A stretch of 64,000 nucleotides of DNA from a gamma proteobacterium HTCC2207 (GTDB lineage Bacteria > Pseudomonadota > Gammaproteobacteria > Pseudomonadales > Porticoccaceae): positions 810,172-874,171 of the forward strand of contig CH672396.1 in NCBI GenBank assembly GCA_000153445.1. The letters are read 5' to 3'. Both the position numbers and the translations under genes were made by a program. The notes below the pieces were generated by a model. The model worked only from the letters and a program-made list of their open reading frames with translations, ran no database searches and had not been told where the DNA came from. This document shows positions 55,760-64,000 of the stretch, one piece after another. Within the stretch, counting starts at the first letter, position 1, and each line of letters opens with the position of its first letter.

Positions 55760-55912
55760 AGATTATTCACAGTTGGGGCCCAGCCTGTGAGTCAGCGCCG
55801 GGCGGTTTACAGAATTCGTTGAGGGTTTTCGTTGAGAGCTCATTAAGAGCCCATGAAGAGTAATCTAGACCACAACAAACCCAATTAACATTCTATTAGC
55901 GCCTGCGAGGTA

Positions 55913-57127
55913 TTAAACCACATTACCCAGCTGGAATATTGGCAGATACATAGCGATCATCAGGCCGCCCACCAAAACCCCCAGCACCGACATAATCAAT
56001 GGCTCCAGCAGACTGGTCAGATTATCCACTGAGTTGTCTACCAGCTCCTCATAGTGCAGCGCTGCTTTCTCCAGCATTTCGTCCAGCGCCCCAGACTCCT
56101 CACCAATCGCAGTCATCTGCTGTAATAATATGGGGAACATCTGTGTTGTCTTGATCGCCATCTGCAGCTGCACACCAGTGGTGACATCATCGCGAACCTT
56201 TAAAATCGCATCGTGATAGAGCGCATTACCCGCGGCACCTGCTACCGACTCAAGAGCGTCAACTATAGGCACACCAGCGGCAAAGGTAGTGGCCAGGGTG
56301 CGAGCAAAACGCGCCACAACGGAGTTGTAAATAATACCGCCAATAATCGGCAGTTTTAAAGAATAGCGATCCACCTTATAGGCAAACGTCTTTGAGCGAA
56401 AACGCGCCTCCTTAAAGGCATAGAGCCCGATGCCAACCGCCACTAATATAATCAGCCAATACTCCTGCATCATCTCCGACAGGCCCAGTACAAACAATGT
56501 AAAGGCCGGCAGATCCGCGCCAAAGCTACTAAAGGTCTCAGCAAATACAGGGACCACCTTAATCAGCAGGATCGCTGTGACCACCATAGCCACCACCAAT
56601 ACAGCTATAGGGTAGGTGAGGGCTTTTTTAATCTTGGCTTTTAACTGTTCAGTCTTCTCTTTATAGGTCGCCACCCTATCGAGCATGGTCTCCAGGGCAC
56701 CGGCGGTCTCACCAGAATCCACCAGACTGCAAAACAGGTCATCAAAATAGCGTGGGCTGCGGCGCAGAGCATTGGGAAAACTGCCACCAGCTGCCACATC
56801 GTCGCGGATCTGATGGATCAGTGCCTGCATGGTCGGGTTATCAAAGCCATCGGCGACAATATCGAAAGATTGCACCAGAGGCACCCCAGCTTTCATCATG
56901 GTGGCCAACTGTCGGGTAAACAGCGCTATATCCCCGGGCACAATTTTTTTAGCTTTGCTAAATAGCGGTTTGGGTTTTTTCTTGATCGATATAGAGATAA
57001 TCCCCTGCTTGCGCAAATGACCTTTTACCGCCATTAAGCTGTCGGCATTAATCTCCCCCTGAACTTTCTCACCTTTGCGGTTTTTACCGCGATAGATAAA
57101 CAGCTGGTTTTCGGCAGTCGTAGCCAT
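55913..57127 (-). CDS. pilC: Type IV pilus inner-membrane platform protein PilC
   Basis: A 404-residue GspF/PilC-family protein with two repeated GspF domains (about 70-195 and 270-395) and three membrane helices. DIALFTRQLATMMKAGVPLVQ and FARTLATTFAAGVPIVDAL are the family repeats. It couples the PilB motor to pilus growth. It lies 28 bp after pilB. Confidence 0.95.
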   Translation of the reverse strand: MATTAENQLFIYRGKNRKGEKVQGEINADSLMAVKGHLRKQGIISISIKKKPKPLFSKAKKIVPGDIALFTRQLATMMKAGVPLVQSFDIVADGFDNPTMQALIHQIRDDVAAGGSFPNALRRSPRYFDDLFCSLVDSGETAGALETMLDRVATYKEKTEQLKAKIKKALTYPIAVLVVAMVVTAILLIKVVPVFAETFSSFGADLPAFTLFVLGLSEMMQEYWLIILVAVGIGLYAFKEARFRSKTFAYKVDRYSLKLPIIGGIIYNSVVARFARTLATTFAAGVPIVDALESVAGAAGNALYHDAILKVRDDVTTGVQLQMAIKTTQMFPILLQQMTAIGEESGALDEMLEKAALHYEELVDNSVDNLTSLLEPLIMSVLGVLVGGLMIAMYLPIFQLGNVV

Positions 57128-57155
57128 ACCCTTTTTCCTTCCTTGTTATTGTCTA

Positions 57156-58892
57156 CTAATCCTTGGTGATACGGTTAGCTTCTTCAATACTAATTAGACC
57201 CTGAGCCGCCTTGCGTAAAGCGGATTTGCGCAAGGGCCTAAAACCTTCCTTGATTGCAGCTTCGAGAATATCCAGTGAACTGCCCCCCTGCATAATAATC
57301 CGTGAAATGGCCGGACTGATTTTAAGCGTTTCATAAACCCCGACACGGCCTTTATAACCATTGCTACAGAGGGTGCAACCCACCGGCTTATAAACGGTAA
57401 TCTGTTCCCGGGGAATACCAATATCGTCAAAGCCCTCTTCGGTCAGCACATTGTCAGGAATGTCATCGAAGGGCTGGCGGCACTGAGAGCAGAGCTTGCG
57501 CCCAAGACGCTGGGCGATAATCAAATTCACCGAGGTCGCCACATTAAATGCTGGCACACCCATATTTAACAGTCGGGTCAATGTTTCAGGGGCACTGTTA
57601 GTGTGCAATGTCGAAAGCACAAGGTGACCGGTCTGAGCCGCCTTAATGGAAATCTCCGCCGTCTCCAGATCCCGAATCTCACCCACCATCACCACATCCG
57701 GATCCTGGCGCAAAAATGAACGCAGCGCCTCGGCAAAGGAGAGTCCGACGCGCATATTAATCTGGGTTTGGTTGATGCCTTCCATATTGATTTCGATAGG
57801 GTCCTCAGCAGTGGAGATATTGCGCTCCGTGGTATTGAGGATATTGAGGCCGGTATAGAGAGAGACTGTCTTGCCACTCCCTGTGGGTCCAGTCACCAGA
57901 ATCATTCCCTGAGGGCGCGCCAGGGCATCCATATACAGCTGCTTTTGATCGTCCTCATAGCCCAGCGCTTCAATGCCCATCTTGGCACTGCCCGGATCGA
58001 GAATCCGCAGTACAATTTTCTCACCAAACTGCAGGGGCAATGTATTGACTCGAAAGTCGATGGCTTTATCTTTCGACAGCTTTAGTTTCACCCGGCCATC
58101 CTGAGGCACACGGCGCTCAGAGATATCCATACGCGACATCACCTTTAACCGTGCTGCCAGACGCGGAGCCAAATTAGCTGGGGGTCGTGACATCTCTTGC
58201 AGAATACCGTCGACGCGAAAGCGCACCCGGTATGTTTTTTCATAGGGCTCAAAGTGAATATCTGACGCGCCAAGACGAATCGCATCCAGAAGCATCTTAT
58301 TCACAAAGCGCACAATCGGCGCATCGTCATCGCCATTGCTATCAGCACCATCTGCGGATTCAGCGCTCTCGTCCACTGCCTCCATATCCAGATCATCCAG
58401 ATGCACATCATCCATGGTACCCAGAGCCTGGCCTATATCACTGGTGCTGGCGCCTTCCTGCCACTTCTCCAAGGTTTCGCTAATTTCCGAATAGAGTGCC
58501 AGCACGGGTTCCACTGCCACGCCGGCCTGAAATTGAATCTCGGTAATTGCCCGCTGGTTAGTCGGATCGGCAATCGCCAAAAATAGACGCTTGCCACGGA
58601 CCATCAAGGGGATCGCCTGATGCTTTTTTAGCAGCTTGCTGTCCACTACATCTCGAGGGAAATAGTCAGGGTTATGTTTGTCGAGGGCGTAGAGCGGAAT
58701 ACCAAACTCTTTTGAAGCAGACTCGCCAATCTGATGTGACGAGAGCAACTGTTTGTCGCAGAGATACTGTACCAGAGAGATCTTTTTGGTCTTGGCGCTA
58801 GCCGTAGCTTCCTCTATAACCGTGGCAGCGATTAGCTGATCATCCACCAAGCGCTTTGGCAGTCCATGCAGTGCTATCTGGGGCATATTCAT
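57156..58892 (-). CDS. pilB: Type IV pilus assembly ATPase PilB
   Basis: A 578-residue GspE/PilB-family extension motor. It has an N-terminal MshEN domain (to about 165), Walker A GPTGSGKTVS, the Asp box DIHFEPYEKTYRVRFRVDG, Walker B DVVMVGEIRD, a His box TGHLVLSTLHTNSAPET and a tetracysteine zinc site (CSQCRQPF, CTLCSNGYKG). It powers pilus polymerisation. Divergent from pilA. Confidence 0.96.
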   Translation of the reverse strand: MNMPQIALHGLPKRLVDDQLIAATVIEEATASAKTKKISLVQYLCDKQLLSSHQIGESASKEFGIPLYALDKHNPDYFPRDVVDSKLLKKHQAIPLMVRGKRLFLAIADPTNQRAITEIQFQAGVAVEPVLALYSEISETLEKWQEGASTSDIGQALGTMDDVHLDDLDMEAVDESAESADGADSNGDDDAPIVRFVNKMLLDAIRLGASDIHFEPYEKTYRVRFRVDGILQEMSRPPANLAPRLAARLKVMSRMDISERRVPQDGRVKLKLSKDKAIDFRVNTLPLQFGEKIVLRILDPGSAKMGIEALGYEDDQKQLYMDALARPQGMILVTGPTGSGKTVSLYTGLNILNTTERNISTAEDPIEINMEGINQTQINMRVGLSFAEALRSFLRQDPDVVMVGEIRDLETAEISIKAAQTGHLVLSTLHTNSAPETLTRLLNMGVPAFNVATSVNLIIAQRLGRKLCSQCRQPFDDIPDNVLTEEGFDDIGIPREQITVYKPVGCTLCSNGYKGRVGVYETLKISPAISRIIMQGGSSLDILEAAIKEGFRPLRKSALRKAAQGLISIEEANRITKD

Positions 58893-59348
58893 ATAGCGAT
58901 CATCCTTAATTAACAGTATTCGTAAGTCTACTGAGCGTTTTTAAGCTATGCCGTGCCAAGTGCCGCAGAACAAAAAATATTTTGTGAACCCCATAACAGT
59001 CTATTTAAAAACAGTTGGCATAGCTGGTTGGCCTGCTCTGCAAATGCTACTTCTATAGCAAGTTATGGGTTTTTTTAAGGCAGATATAAAAAGTCTATTT
59101 TTGATTAGGGCGGTTTTTAAAAAAAAATCAGTTTTCAGCTGACAAAAAAAAAGTCACTAACTGACGGGGCGCTGTTTATTCGCGAGATAAAAAAGCGTAA
59201 AAATTTAAATTTAAGAAATAAAAAATATTTAAGTTATTGAAAAGTATGATTAATTTAATGTTGGCATAGCAATTGCTATTCCATCGATGTGCAGAGTCAT
59301 TTGCCAGTTAACTGGAATAACGAATTTTTAATCTAATGGAGAGTAGTT
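58893..59348. other. 456-bp AT-rich divergent region between pilB and pilA
   Basis: Very AT-rich sequence with A and T runs (59110-59155). It holds the sigma-54 promoter of pilA at 59261-59277. An imperfect sigma-54-like match on the minus strand near 58948-58965 could serve pilB, but its -12 element is off consensus. No gene seen. Confidence 0.6.
59261..59277 (+). promoter_or_regulatory. Sigma-54 (RpoN) promoter of pilA
   Basis: TTGGCATAGCAATTGCT matches the -24/-12 consensus (TTGGCAYR-N4-TTGCW) exactly, 72 bp upstream of the pilA ATG. pilA is RpoN/PilR-controlled in Pseudomonas, so the same control is expected. Confidence 0.85.
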
Positions 59349-59822
59349 ATGAAGACGAATAAAAAGCAAAGTGGTTTTACCCTAATCGAACTGATGATCG
59401 TTGTGGCGATTATTGGTATTTTGGCGTCAGTGGCATTACCTGCATATCAGAGCTACACCGTGAGGGCAAAAATGTCGGAAGTGATTTTGGCTGGATCTGC
59501 TTGTCGAACTTCAATCACTGAAGTAACGCAAACTACAACTGGAACAGCGCTCCCTAGTACTTGGGGGTGTGAAACTAGTGCTTCACCAAGTAAATATGTT
59601 GCGTCAGTTACCACTTCAAACCTTGGTGTTGTGACAATAACTACTCAAGGCTTTGGTGATACTGCAATAGATGCTAAGACCATTGATATGGTTCCATATT
59701 CAAACAACACTACGGCTCTCGCAAATGACGATGTTGGAATTGCGATTTACAAATGGATTTGTGATGGTGGCGCCACTGACCCCGTCCCGGATGAATACCT
59801 GCCAGGATCTTGCAGAGGCTAA
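59349..59822 (+). CDS. pilA: Type IV major pilin PilA
   Basis: A 157-residue type IVa prepilin. The leader MKTNKKQSG is cut by PilD before Phe10, and Glu at mature position 5 is in [24 protein letters not shown]. The globular domain ends with a C-terminal disulfide loop (Cys in WICDGG and in PGSCRG). Two further Cys occur near residues 52 and 73. The ATG follows GGAGAG. A strong terminator follows the gene. Confidence 0.95.
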   Translation: MKTNKKQSGFTLIELMIVVAIIGILASVALPAYQSYTVRAKMSEVILAGSACRTSITEVTQTTTGTALPSTWGCETSASPSKYVASVTTSNLGVVTITTQGFGDTAIDAKTIDMVPYSNNTTALANDDVGIAIYKWICDGGATDPVPDEYLPGSCRG

Positions 59823-59834
59823 CATTCAAGTACG

Positions 59835-59862
59835 AAAAAGGCTCCCTCGGGAGCCTTTTTTT
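59835..59862 (+). terminator. Rho-independent terminator after pilA
   Basis: Stem GGCTCC / GGAGCC with a four-base CTCG loop, preceded by five A and followed by seven T. It ends pilA and, by its A run, may also work for nadC on the minus strand. Confidence 0.92.
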
Positions 59863-59878
59863 ATGGCTTTCTAAAACC

Positions 59879-60811
59879 CTAATCCACCAGCCTCATCGAC
59901 AAATCCACCGCCCGAATATGCTTAGTAATACTCCCAGATGAAATAAAGTCCACCGCCCCATGGCTATAGGCATTAATTTTCTCTTCGGTAATATCCCCTG
60001 AAACTTCAATCTTAGTCTCGCCCAAATCTATAGATGACAGCGCCTCTATATCCGCTGGTGAGAAGTTATCCAACATCACCACATCGGCTTTGGCAGCCAG
60101 TGCCTGATGCAGTTCAGCCAGCGTTTCCACCTCCACTTCCACCAGCTTATCCGCGGCGATCTCACGGGCTTTGGCTATAGCCTGGCCGATCCCACCGCAG
60201 GCGGCTATATGATTCTCTTTGATCAGGAAGGCATCATAGAGACCAATACGATGATTTTGGCATCCGCCCACGGCAGCGGCATACTTTTGTGCCAGACGCA
60301 GGCCGGGAATGGTTTTGCGGGTATCCAGTATTTTAATCTGGCTATTGGCACTGTTTAAACTGATATCAGCATATTGACGGGCAGTGGTGGCGGTGGCGGA
60401 CAGAGTCTGCAAAAAATTCAGCGCGGCGCGTTCCCCGGTGAGCAGCACTCGAGTATTGCCGTGCAGGGTAAACAGTTTTTGATTGGGACTCACGCTTTCC
60501 CCTTCGTTGATATGCCATTCGATCTGCGTGCTCTCTAAGGACTCATCTGTCTGCTTGGCTGTTGCACTTGTCTGCTTGGCTGTTGCACTGTCTAACTGGC
60601 GAAAAACTTCATCCACCCAGGGGCGTCCGCAAATCACCGCCTGATCACGACTGATCACCAAGGCGCTGGCGCGTTGCTGTTGCGGGATTAGCTGGGCAGT
60701 AATATCGCCGCTGCCAATATCCTCTTCAAGGGCACGGGCTACGCAGTGGGGAATATCCGCGAGAATGTCGTCGGATACAGTGGGTAATTGCGCCTGTTCG
60801 GTACTGGCCAT
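59879..60811 (-). CDS. nadC: Nicotinate-nucleotide pyrophosphorylase (quinolinate PRTase)
   Basis: A 310-residue enzyme converting quinolinate and PRPP to nicotinate mononucleotide in NAD synthesis. EEDIGSGDITAQLIP, LLTGERAALNFLQTLS, ILDTRKTIPGLRLAQKYA, and VEVEVETLAELHQAL with VMLDNFS are family motifs. ATG at 60811 (after GAGAAG) is preferred. The frame stays open to an ATG at 60991, which would add 60 residues including a repeated Thr-Asp run. A 21-bp duplication (60548-60589) inserts an extra ATAKQTS in the N-terminal domain. Placement beside pilA is as in Pseudomonas and E. coli. Confidence 0.94.
   Translation of the reverse strand: MASTEQAQLPTVSDDILADIPHCVARALEEDIGSGDITAQLIPQQQRASALVISRDQAVICGRPWVDEVFRQLDSATAKQTSATAKQTDESLESTQIEWHINEGESVSPNQKLFTLHGNTRVLLTGERAALNFLQTLSATATTARQYADISLNSANSQIKILDTRKTIPGLRLAQKYAAAVGGCQNHRIGLYDAFLIKENHIAACGGIGQAIAKAREIAADKLVEVEVETLAELHQALAAKADVVMLDNFSPADIEALSSIDLGETKIEVSGDITEEKINAYSHGAVDFISSGSITKHIRAVDLSMRLVD
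60548..60589. repeat. In-frame 21-bp tandem duplication in nadC
   Basis: Two identical 21-base units (60548-60568, 60569-60589) beginning TGTCTGCTTGG. They encode a repeated seven-residue SATAKQT block. Confidence 0.95.
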
Positions 60812-61171
60812 TAGCTTCTCAATAGTCTGTTTTAAGGTGGCATTGTCTGTGTCTGTGTCTGTGTCTTGAGACCTTGAGTAGTAGGCCCAGTGACGCCGGG
60901 CGAAATTATAGCAGCATTGATTGAGGACATATTCAGTGTGGGAAAAATTTAGCCGGGGTTTTTTTATGTGAACTGGTTCAAAAAGGTCCATACTTGAACG
61001 ATTAAATAGTTGATTATTCGCTGATTATCAAAAACCAGTCGACCAGTGAAGGCTCGTAAAGGCCTGTAAAGGCTTGTAAAGGCTTGTAAAGGCTCTTAAA
61101 GAAAAGTCGCGCCATAAGGATGGCAGGTAATGAGTAAAGGATCTCATCAAAGATAGCAACAGCTCCTAAAG
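60812..61171. other. Divergent gap between nadC and the DUF1631-type gene
   Basis: A 360-bp stretch with a TGTCTG hexamer run (60844-60866) and a 10-bp tandem array (61051-61100). Part of it (60812-60991) is an open extension of the nadC frame. A promoter for each flanking gene is expected, but none is clear. Confidence 0.5.
61051..61100. repeat. Tandem repeat, 10-bp unit x5
   Basis: GGCTYGTAAA-type units at 61051, 61061, 61071, 61081 and 61091, with one or two differences between copies. The array ends 72 bp before the downstream ATG. Confidence 0.92.
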
Positions 61172-63712
61172 ATGTTGAGGCGACAATGCCAGCAACATCT
61201 AACTGATGCCTTCGATAAATTTCAGCCAATCTCTGCCGCCAGGCTAACCGCCCTGGCGGAAAATGCGCCCAGCAACCGTCTACAAACTCTCTACTTGGAT
61301 ACTCAGCGCCAGCTGCGCCTTTACTCTGCTGAAATTGAGCGGCGCGCCATCGACAGCGCGCTTAAGCCGCTTTGGCTATCTGATTTTGTGCAGTCCGATC
61401 TTGCAATGGATATCAGTGATCGGACCGCAGAGTTTATGGGCTCCGGGGATAGTGCAGAGCCTAATTCCGCAGATAAAAATGCGAAGCCCAAGGGGCGCTC
61501 ACAACGGGACGCCGGTGACAGTCTAACGTTACTCGAGCATGATGACCTCGAAGTGATGATTGCCTTAGATAATAGTTCCAGTTCTGTGCGCGAAGCGCTG
61601 GGCACCGAGCTCTATGAGCTGGAGGGGCGTTTTAAATCACTCTTTATTAACCGCGCTAATAGCGTCAGCGCAGTGCCAATGTCACCGGATACCTTGCTCG
61701 AGGCATTTGCCAATGCCCTAGATGATGACTTGATCGCCCTTGAGGTGCAGTTGGAATTGGTTAAGATCTTTGCCGAGGTCTGCTTTGACCAATCCTATGG
61801 CGAGATGCTCTGTCTGGTGATTGATCAGCTTGCTGAGGCCGGCTTTGAGTTAGTTGAAAGTGCTGGGACTGATCAGAGTTCGCAGCGTCCGAGTGCCGCG
61901 TCTGAAAAGTCTCAGGTGATCAGCGCTGGAGCCAATAGGGGTAGTTCAAAAACTGCTGACGATTCAGAGCCCCAGCTTTCGGATAGACAGCTTGGGGCTA
62001 ACCCAGATCTGATCAATTCCAAGCAGTCACTTCAAGCCCAAGGTGTGGAAGAGCAGGCCTCGGCTTATGAGGATAAGCCTCTAATTGCCAATACTCGAAT
62101 CCAAACTGAATTACTGGCGAAAATTAGTTCGATGCTGGAAAACGCTGAGGAAAATGCTGAGGCGGACGCGAGACTTAAAATATCTTCGCAAAGCAGTGTG
62201 TCTGGTAGGGCAACATCCAGCCAGACAGCAACGCGGCCCCCCTGTATGGACAAGCCTCAACTCTTTGCTGAAATCAATAAACATATTAACCATCTAGTAA
62301 GACACCACAGCGAGCTGGCTAGCAATGGCCAGATTACCCGAGATCTGGCTGCGGCGATTAAGCAGTTGGGCACAGATGGGAGAAGTGGGCAGGGTGAAAG
62401 GGATGGACAGGGTGAAAGGGATGGACAGGGTGAAAGGGATAAAGAGCATGGCGAAGATAGGGCCTGTGGCCGCTTGCATCGCAATGACGCCAGTGTGTTT
62501 CAAGTAGTGGAGAATACCTTTGCCAGTTTTGGCGAATCCATGGTGGTGGCGCCTGAAGTACGTCAGGTGATCAATCGCTGTGAGATTCCGATGCTCAAGT
62601 TGGCGCTGCAAAAGCCAGTGCTCTTTGAGCAGGAAAATCATCCAATTAGGCGGCTGTTTAATGAGATGGCCAAATATGCCATAGGTTTAGAACAGGGTGA
62701 TTGCGAAGATAATAAAATTTATCAGCAGATGCTCAAACTCGCCGAGACCATGAGCGCGGACTCTTTTGAAGAGCGTAACCTACCGCTAATGCTCAGCGAA
62801 TTTATGAGTATTATTGATCGTGACAAACGGGTGACCTCTGTCTCTGAAAAGCATGAAATTGAGCGGGTGGCGGCGCGCGAAAAGGTCAACTGGGCGCGCA
62901 CCCGAGTTGAGGAGGAAGTGGCCAAACGCATGCTGGGCAAAAACCATGCTCAGGGGATTATTGATTTTGTTCAGCGCAGCTGGTGTCTGGTGCTGCATAT
63001 GGCGCATCAGCAAAAGGGCGAAGTTAGCAGCGACTGGCAGGTGGCGCTTAGGCTGTTGGATAACCTGCTCTATTTGGCCGGTCGCCCGGCCAGTGAAAAA
63101 GACTTTAAATATCGCCGAGAGTTAATTAAACATCTGGATCTGCGGCTCGGGCATATTTCCACTGATATAGCGCAGCGCAGTCTACAGATCGAGCAGCTCA
63201 GTGATGCCTTGGGGCTCACTCCCGAATCACCGCACTCGGCTAAAATCACTGAAATTGCCCCAGCGGCAAAAAAGTGGGCCGATAAATTAGTGAAAAAATA
63301 CCGCACTGGCAATGAGGCCGAAAATTCAGTGGTGGGGCAGGTTAAGCAGGTGTTGATGTCGGCGGTGAAAACCGAACTGCCGGGTAAGAATATTGCTCAG
63401 GCGGTGCACGCGGCTGAGGCCATAGACACGGATGCCCAGCGGCGTCTTGCGGCGATGAAAACCGGTTGTTGGATCGAGTTGGGGGGTGATATCAAAGCTC
63501 ACAAGCGGGGCAAACTGGCTGGGATCGTTGGGCCCTCGTGGAAGTATCTATTTGTCGACAATCAGGGCAAACTAATTGCCGAGCGCGACAGAGCGCGCTT
63601 GGCGGTAGATATTTTGAATGGTACTGTCACGGTGCTAGATAATTCCTATCTTTTTGATAAAGCCATTAAACAAGCAATCACGCAAATTAAAGGATTGCCC
63701 GTCGCGAGCTAG
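61172..63712 (+). CDS. DUF1631-type large uncharacterised protein
   Basis: An 846-residue soluble, mostly helical and acidic protein with no signal peptide or membrane segment. A gene of this type lies between nadC and ampD in Pseudomonas (there annotated DUF1631), and the helical blocks around 440-640 and the C-terminal LKAHKRGKLAGIVGPSWKYLFVDNQGK (PilZ-like, read as two stretches) agree. The middle part (about 230-420) is low complexity, with Ser/Glu/Gln-rich linkers and three tandem GQGERD units from an 18-bp repeat. Function is unknown; a cyclic-di-GMP or pilus link is speculation from the neighbours and the C-terminal resemblance. Confidence 0.72.
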   Translation: MLRRQCQQHLTDAFDKFQPISAARLTALAENAPSNRLQTLYLDTQRQLRLYSAEIERRAIDSALKPLWLSDFVQSDLAMDISDRTAEFMGSGDSAEPNSADKNAKPKGRSQRDAGDSLTLLEHDDLEVMIALDNSSSSVREALGTELYELEGRFKSLFINRANSVSAVPMSPDTLLEAFANALDDDLIALEVQLELVKIFAEVCFDQSYGEMLCLVIDQLAEAGFELVESAGTDQSSQRPSAASEKSQVISAGANRGSSKTADDSEPQLSDRQLGANPDLINSKQSLQAQGVEEQASAYEDKPLIANTRIQTELLAKISSMLENAEENAEADARLKISSQSSVSGRATSSQTATRPPCMDKPQLFAEINKHINHLVRHHSELASNGQITRDLAAAIKQLGTDGRSGQGERDGQGERDGQGERDKEHGEDRACGRLHRNDASVFQVVENTFASFGESMVVAPEVRQVINRCEIPMLKLALQKPVLFEQENHPIRRLFNEMAKYAIGLEQGDCEDNKIYQQMLKLAETMSADSFEERNLPLMLSEFMSIIDRDKRVTSVSEKHEIERVAAREKVNWARTRVEEEVAKRMLGKNHAQGIIDFVQRSWCLVLHMAHQQKGEVSSDWQVALRLLDNLLYLAGRPASEKDFKYRRELIKHLDLRLGHISTDIAQRSLQIEQLSDALGLTPESPHSAKITEIAPAAKKWADKLVKKYRTGNEAENSVVGQVKQVLMSAVKTELPGKNIAQAVHAAEAIDTDAQRRLAAMKTGCWIELGGDIKAHKRGKLAGIVGPSWKYLFVDNQGKLIAERDRARLAVDILNGTVTVLDNSYLFDKAIKQAITQIKGLPVAS
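62387..62440 (+). repeat. In-frame 18-bp tandem repeat x3 in the DUF1631-type gene
   Basis: Units GGRCAGGGTGAAAGGGAT at 62387-62404, 62405-62422 and 62423-62440, encoding Gly-Gln-Gly-Glu-Arg-Asp three times. Confidence 0.95.
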
Positions 63713-63725
63713 TAGATCGCCTCTT

Positions 63726-64000
63726 ATGCAGATAGAAAACGGTTGGCTCAGTTGTGCCACGCAAATGCCTTCACCCAATACTGATCAGCGCCCCCAGGTT
63801 GCGGATATCAGCCTGCTGGTGATCCATAATATTAGCTTGCCACCGAATCAGTTTGGCGGCGGTCATATTGGCGAATTCTTTAGCAATCGTCTGGACCCCA
63901 AGGCAGATGAGTATTTTGCCGAGATCTGCCATCTCAAAGTCTCCTCCCATCTGCTGATTGATCGTCATGGCAAGATCACCCAGTTTGCCGGTTTTAATCA
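63726..64000 (+). CDS. ampD: 1,6-anhydro-N-acetylmuramyl-L-alanine amidase AmpD (N-terminal part, cut by window edge)
   Basis: The first 91 residues of an amidase that removes stem peptides from anhydro-muropeptides during cell-wall recycling. LVIHNISLPPNQFGGGHIGEFF, with the first zinc-ligand His, and SSHLLIDRHGKITQFAGF are clear AmpD stretches. The ATG at 63726 is 13 bp after the upstream gene. It completes the nadC / DUF1631 / ampD order seen in Pseudomonas. The rest of the gene is outside the window. Confidence 0.94.
   Translation, partial: MQIENGWLSCATQMPSPNTDQRPQVADISLLVIHNISLPPNQFGGGHIGEFFSNRLDPKADEYFAEICHLKVSSHLLIDRHGKITQFAGFN

Noticed and set aside
58948-58965. Minus-strand sigma-54 promoter for pilB
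   Set aside because: The -24 part fits but the -12 part lacks the required TTGC core; mentioned only as a weak match.

Overview
The window looks like chromosomal DNA of a free-living, probably marine gammaproteobacterium. GC content is moderate, and the gene order tadA / mltF / purL, rnpB upstream of mraZ, a complete mraZ-ftsZ-lpxC division and cell-wall cluster, secA-argJ-mutT, yacG-coaE-pilD-pilC-pilB / pilA, nadC and ampD is of the Pseudomonas / Cellvibrionales type. A SAR92/Porticoccaceae-like lineage is an inference from gene order and the Na+-dependent sugar transporter, not a measured placement.

Region 1 (1-5787) is accessory: the end of a TetR-type gene, a ketopantoate-reductase-like protein, an SDR oxidoreductase, a second TetR regulator, a Rieske non-haem iron oxygenase and a DoxX-like membrane protein. 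Three short tandem-repeat arrays and a strong hairpin lie between these genes. The substrate of the set is not visible from sequence.

Region 2 (5788-17722) is a compact galactose-catabolic locus. An alpha-galactosidase (GH36), a beta-galactosidase (GH42) and a sodium:solute symporter would supply galactose. An SDR (proposed galactose dehydrogenase), an SMP-30-type lactonase, DgoD, DgoK and DgoA give a full oxidative De Ley-Doudoroff route to pyruvate and glyceraldehyde-3-phosphate. Two divergent operons share the 173-bp gap at 14204-14376. dgoD and the GH36 gene diverge around a LacI-type palindrome. No regulator gene and no Leloir gene is present.

Region 3 (17723-23628) holds a DUF1295 membrane protein, an 832-bp gap with REP/MITE-like elements and a clear terminator, a leucine-degradation pair (methylglutaconyl-CoA hydratase and HMG-CoA lyase), a VOC protein, epmB and tadA.

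Region 4 (23629-30417) holds mltF, purL, a small conserved-looking protein, another REP-like element, the RNase P RNA gene rnpB, and the mraZ promoter with TGGN-type MraZ-box repeats.

Region 5 (30418-53838) is the dcw cluster mraZ-rsmH-ftsL-ftsI-murE-murF-mraY-murD-ftsW-murG-murC-ddlB-ftsQ-ftsA-ftsZ-lpxC, then an M23 peptidase, secA, argJ and mutT. Most junctions overlap (ATGA or TAATG), which implies translational coupling.

Region 6 (53845-64000) holds yacG, coaE, pilD, pilC and pilB on the minus strand, pilA with a sigma-54 promoter on the plus strand, nadC (minus), a DUF1631-type protein and the start of ampD.

The most unusual signal is the number of young, perfect or near-perfect short tandem repeats. 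Those between genes have 10-16 bp units and often sit just after stop codons. Those inside genes have 6, 12, 15, 18 or 21 bp units, so they keep the frame; they occur in the GH36, dgoK, ftsQ, coaE, nadC and DUF1631 genes. No tRNA, CRISPR array, prophage or insertion-sequence transposase was seen.
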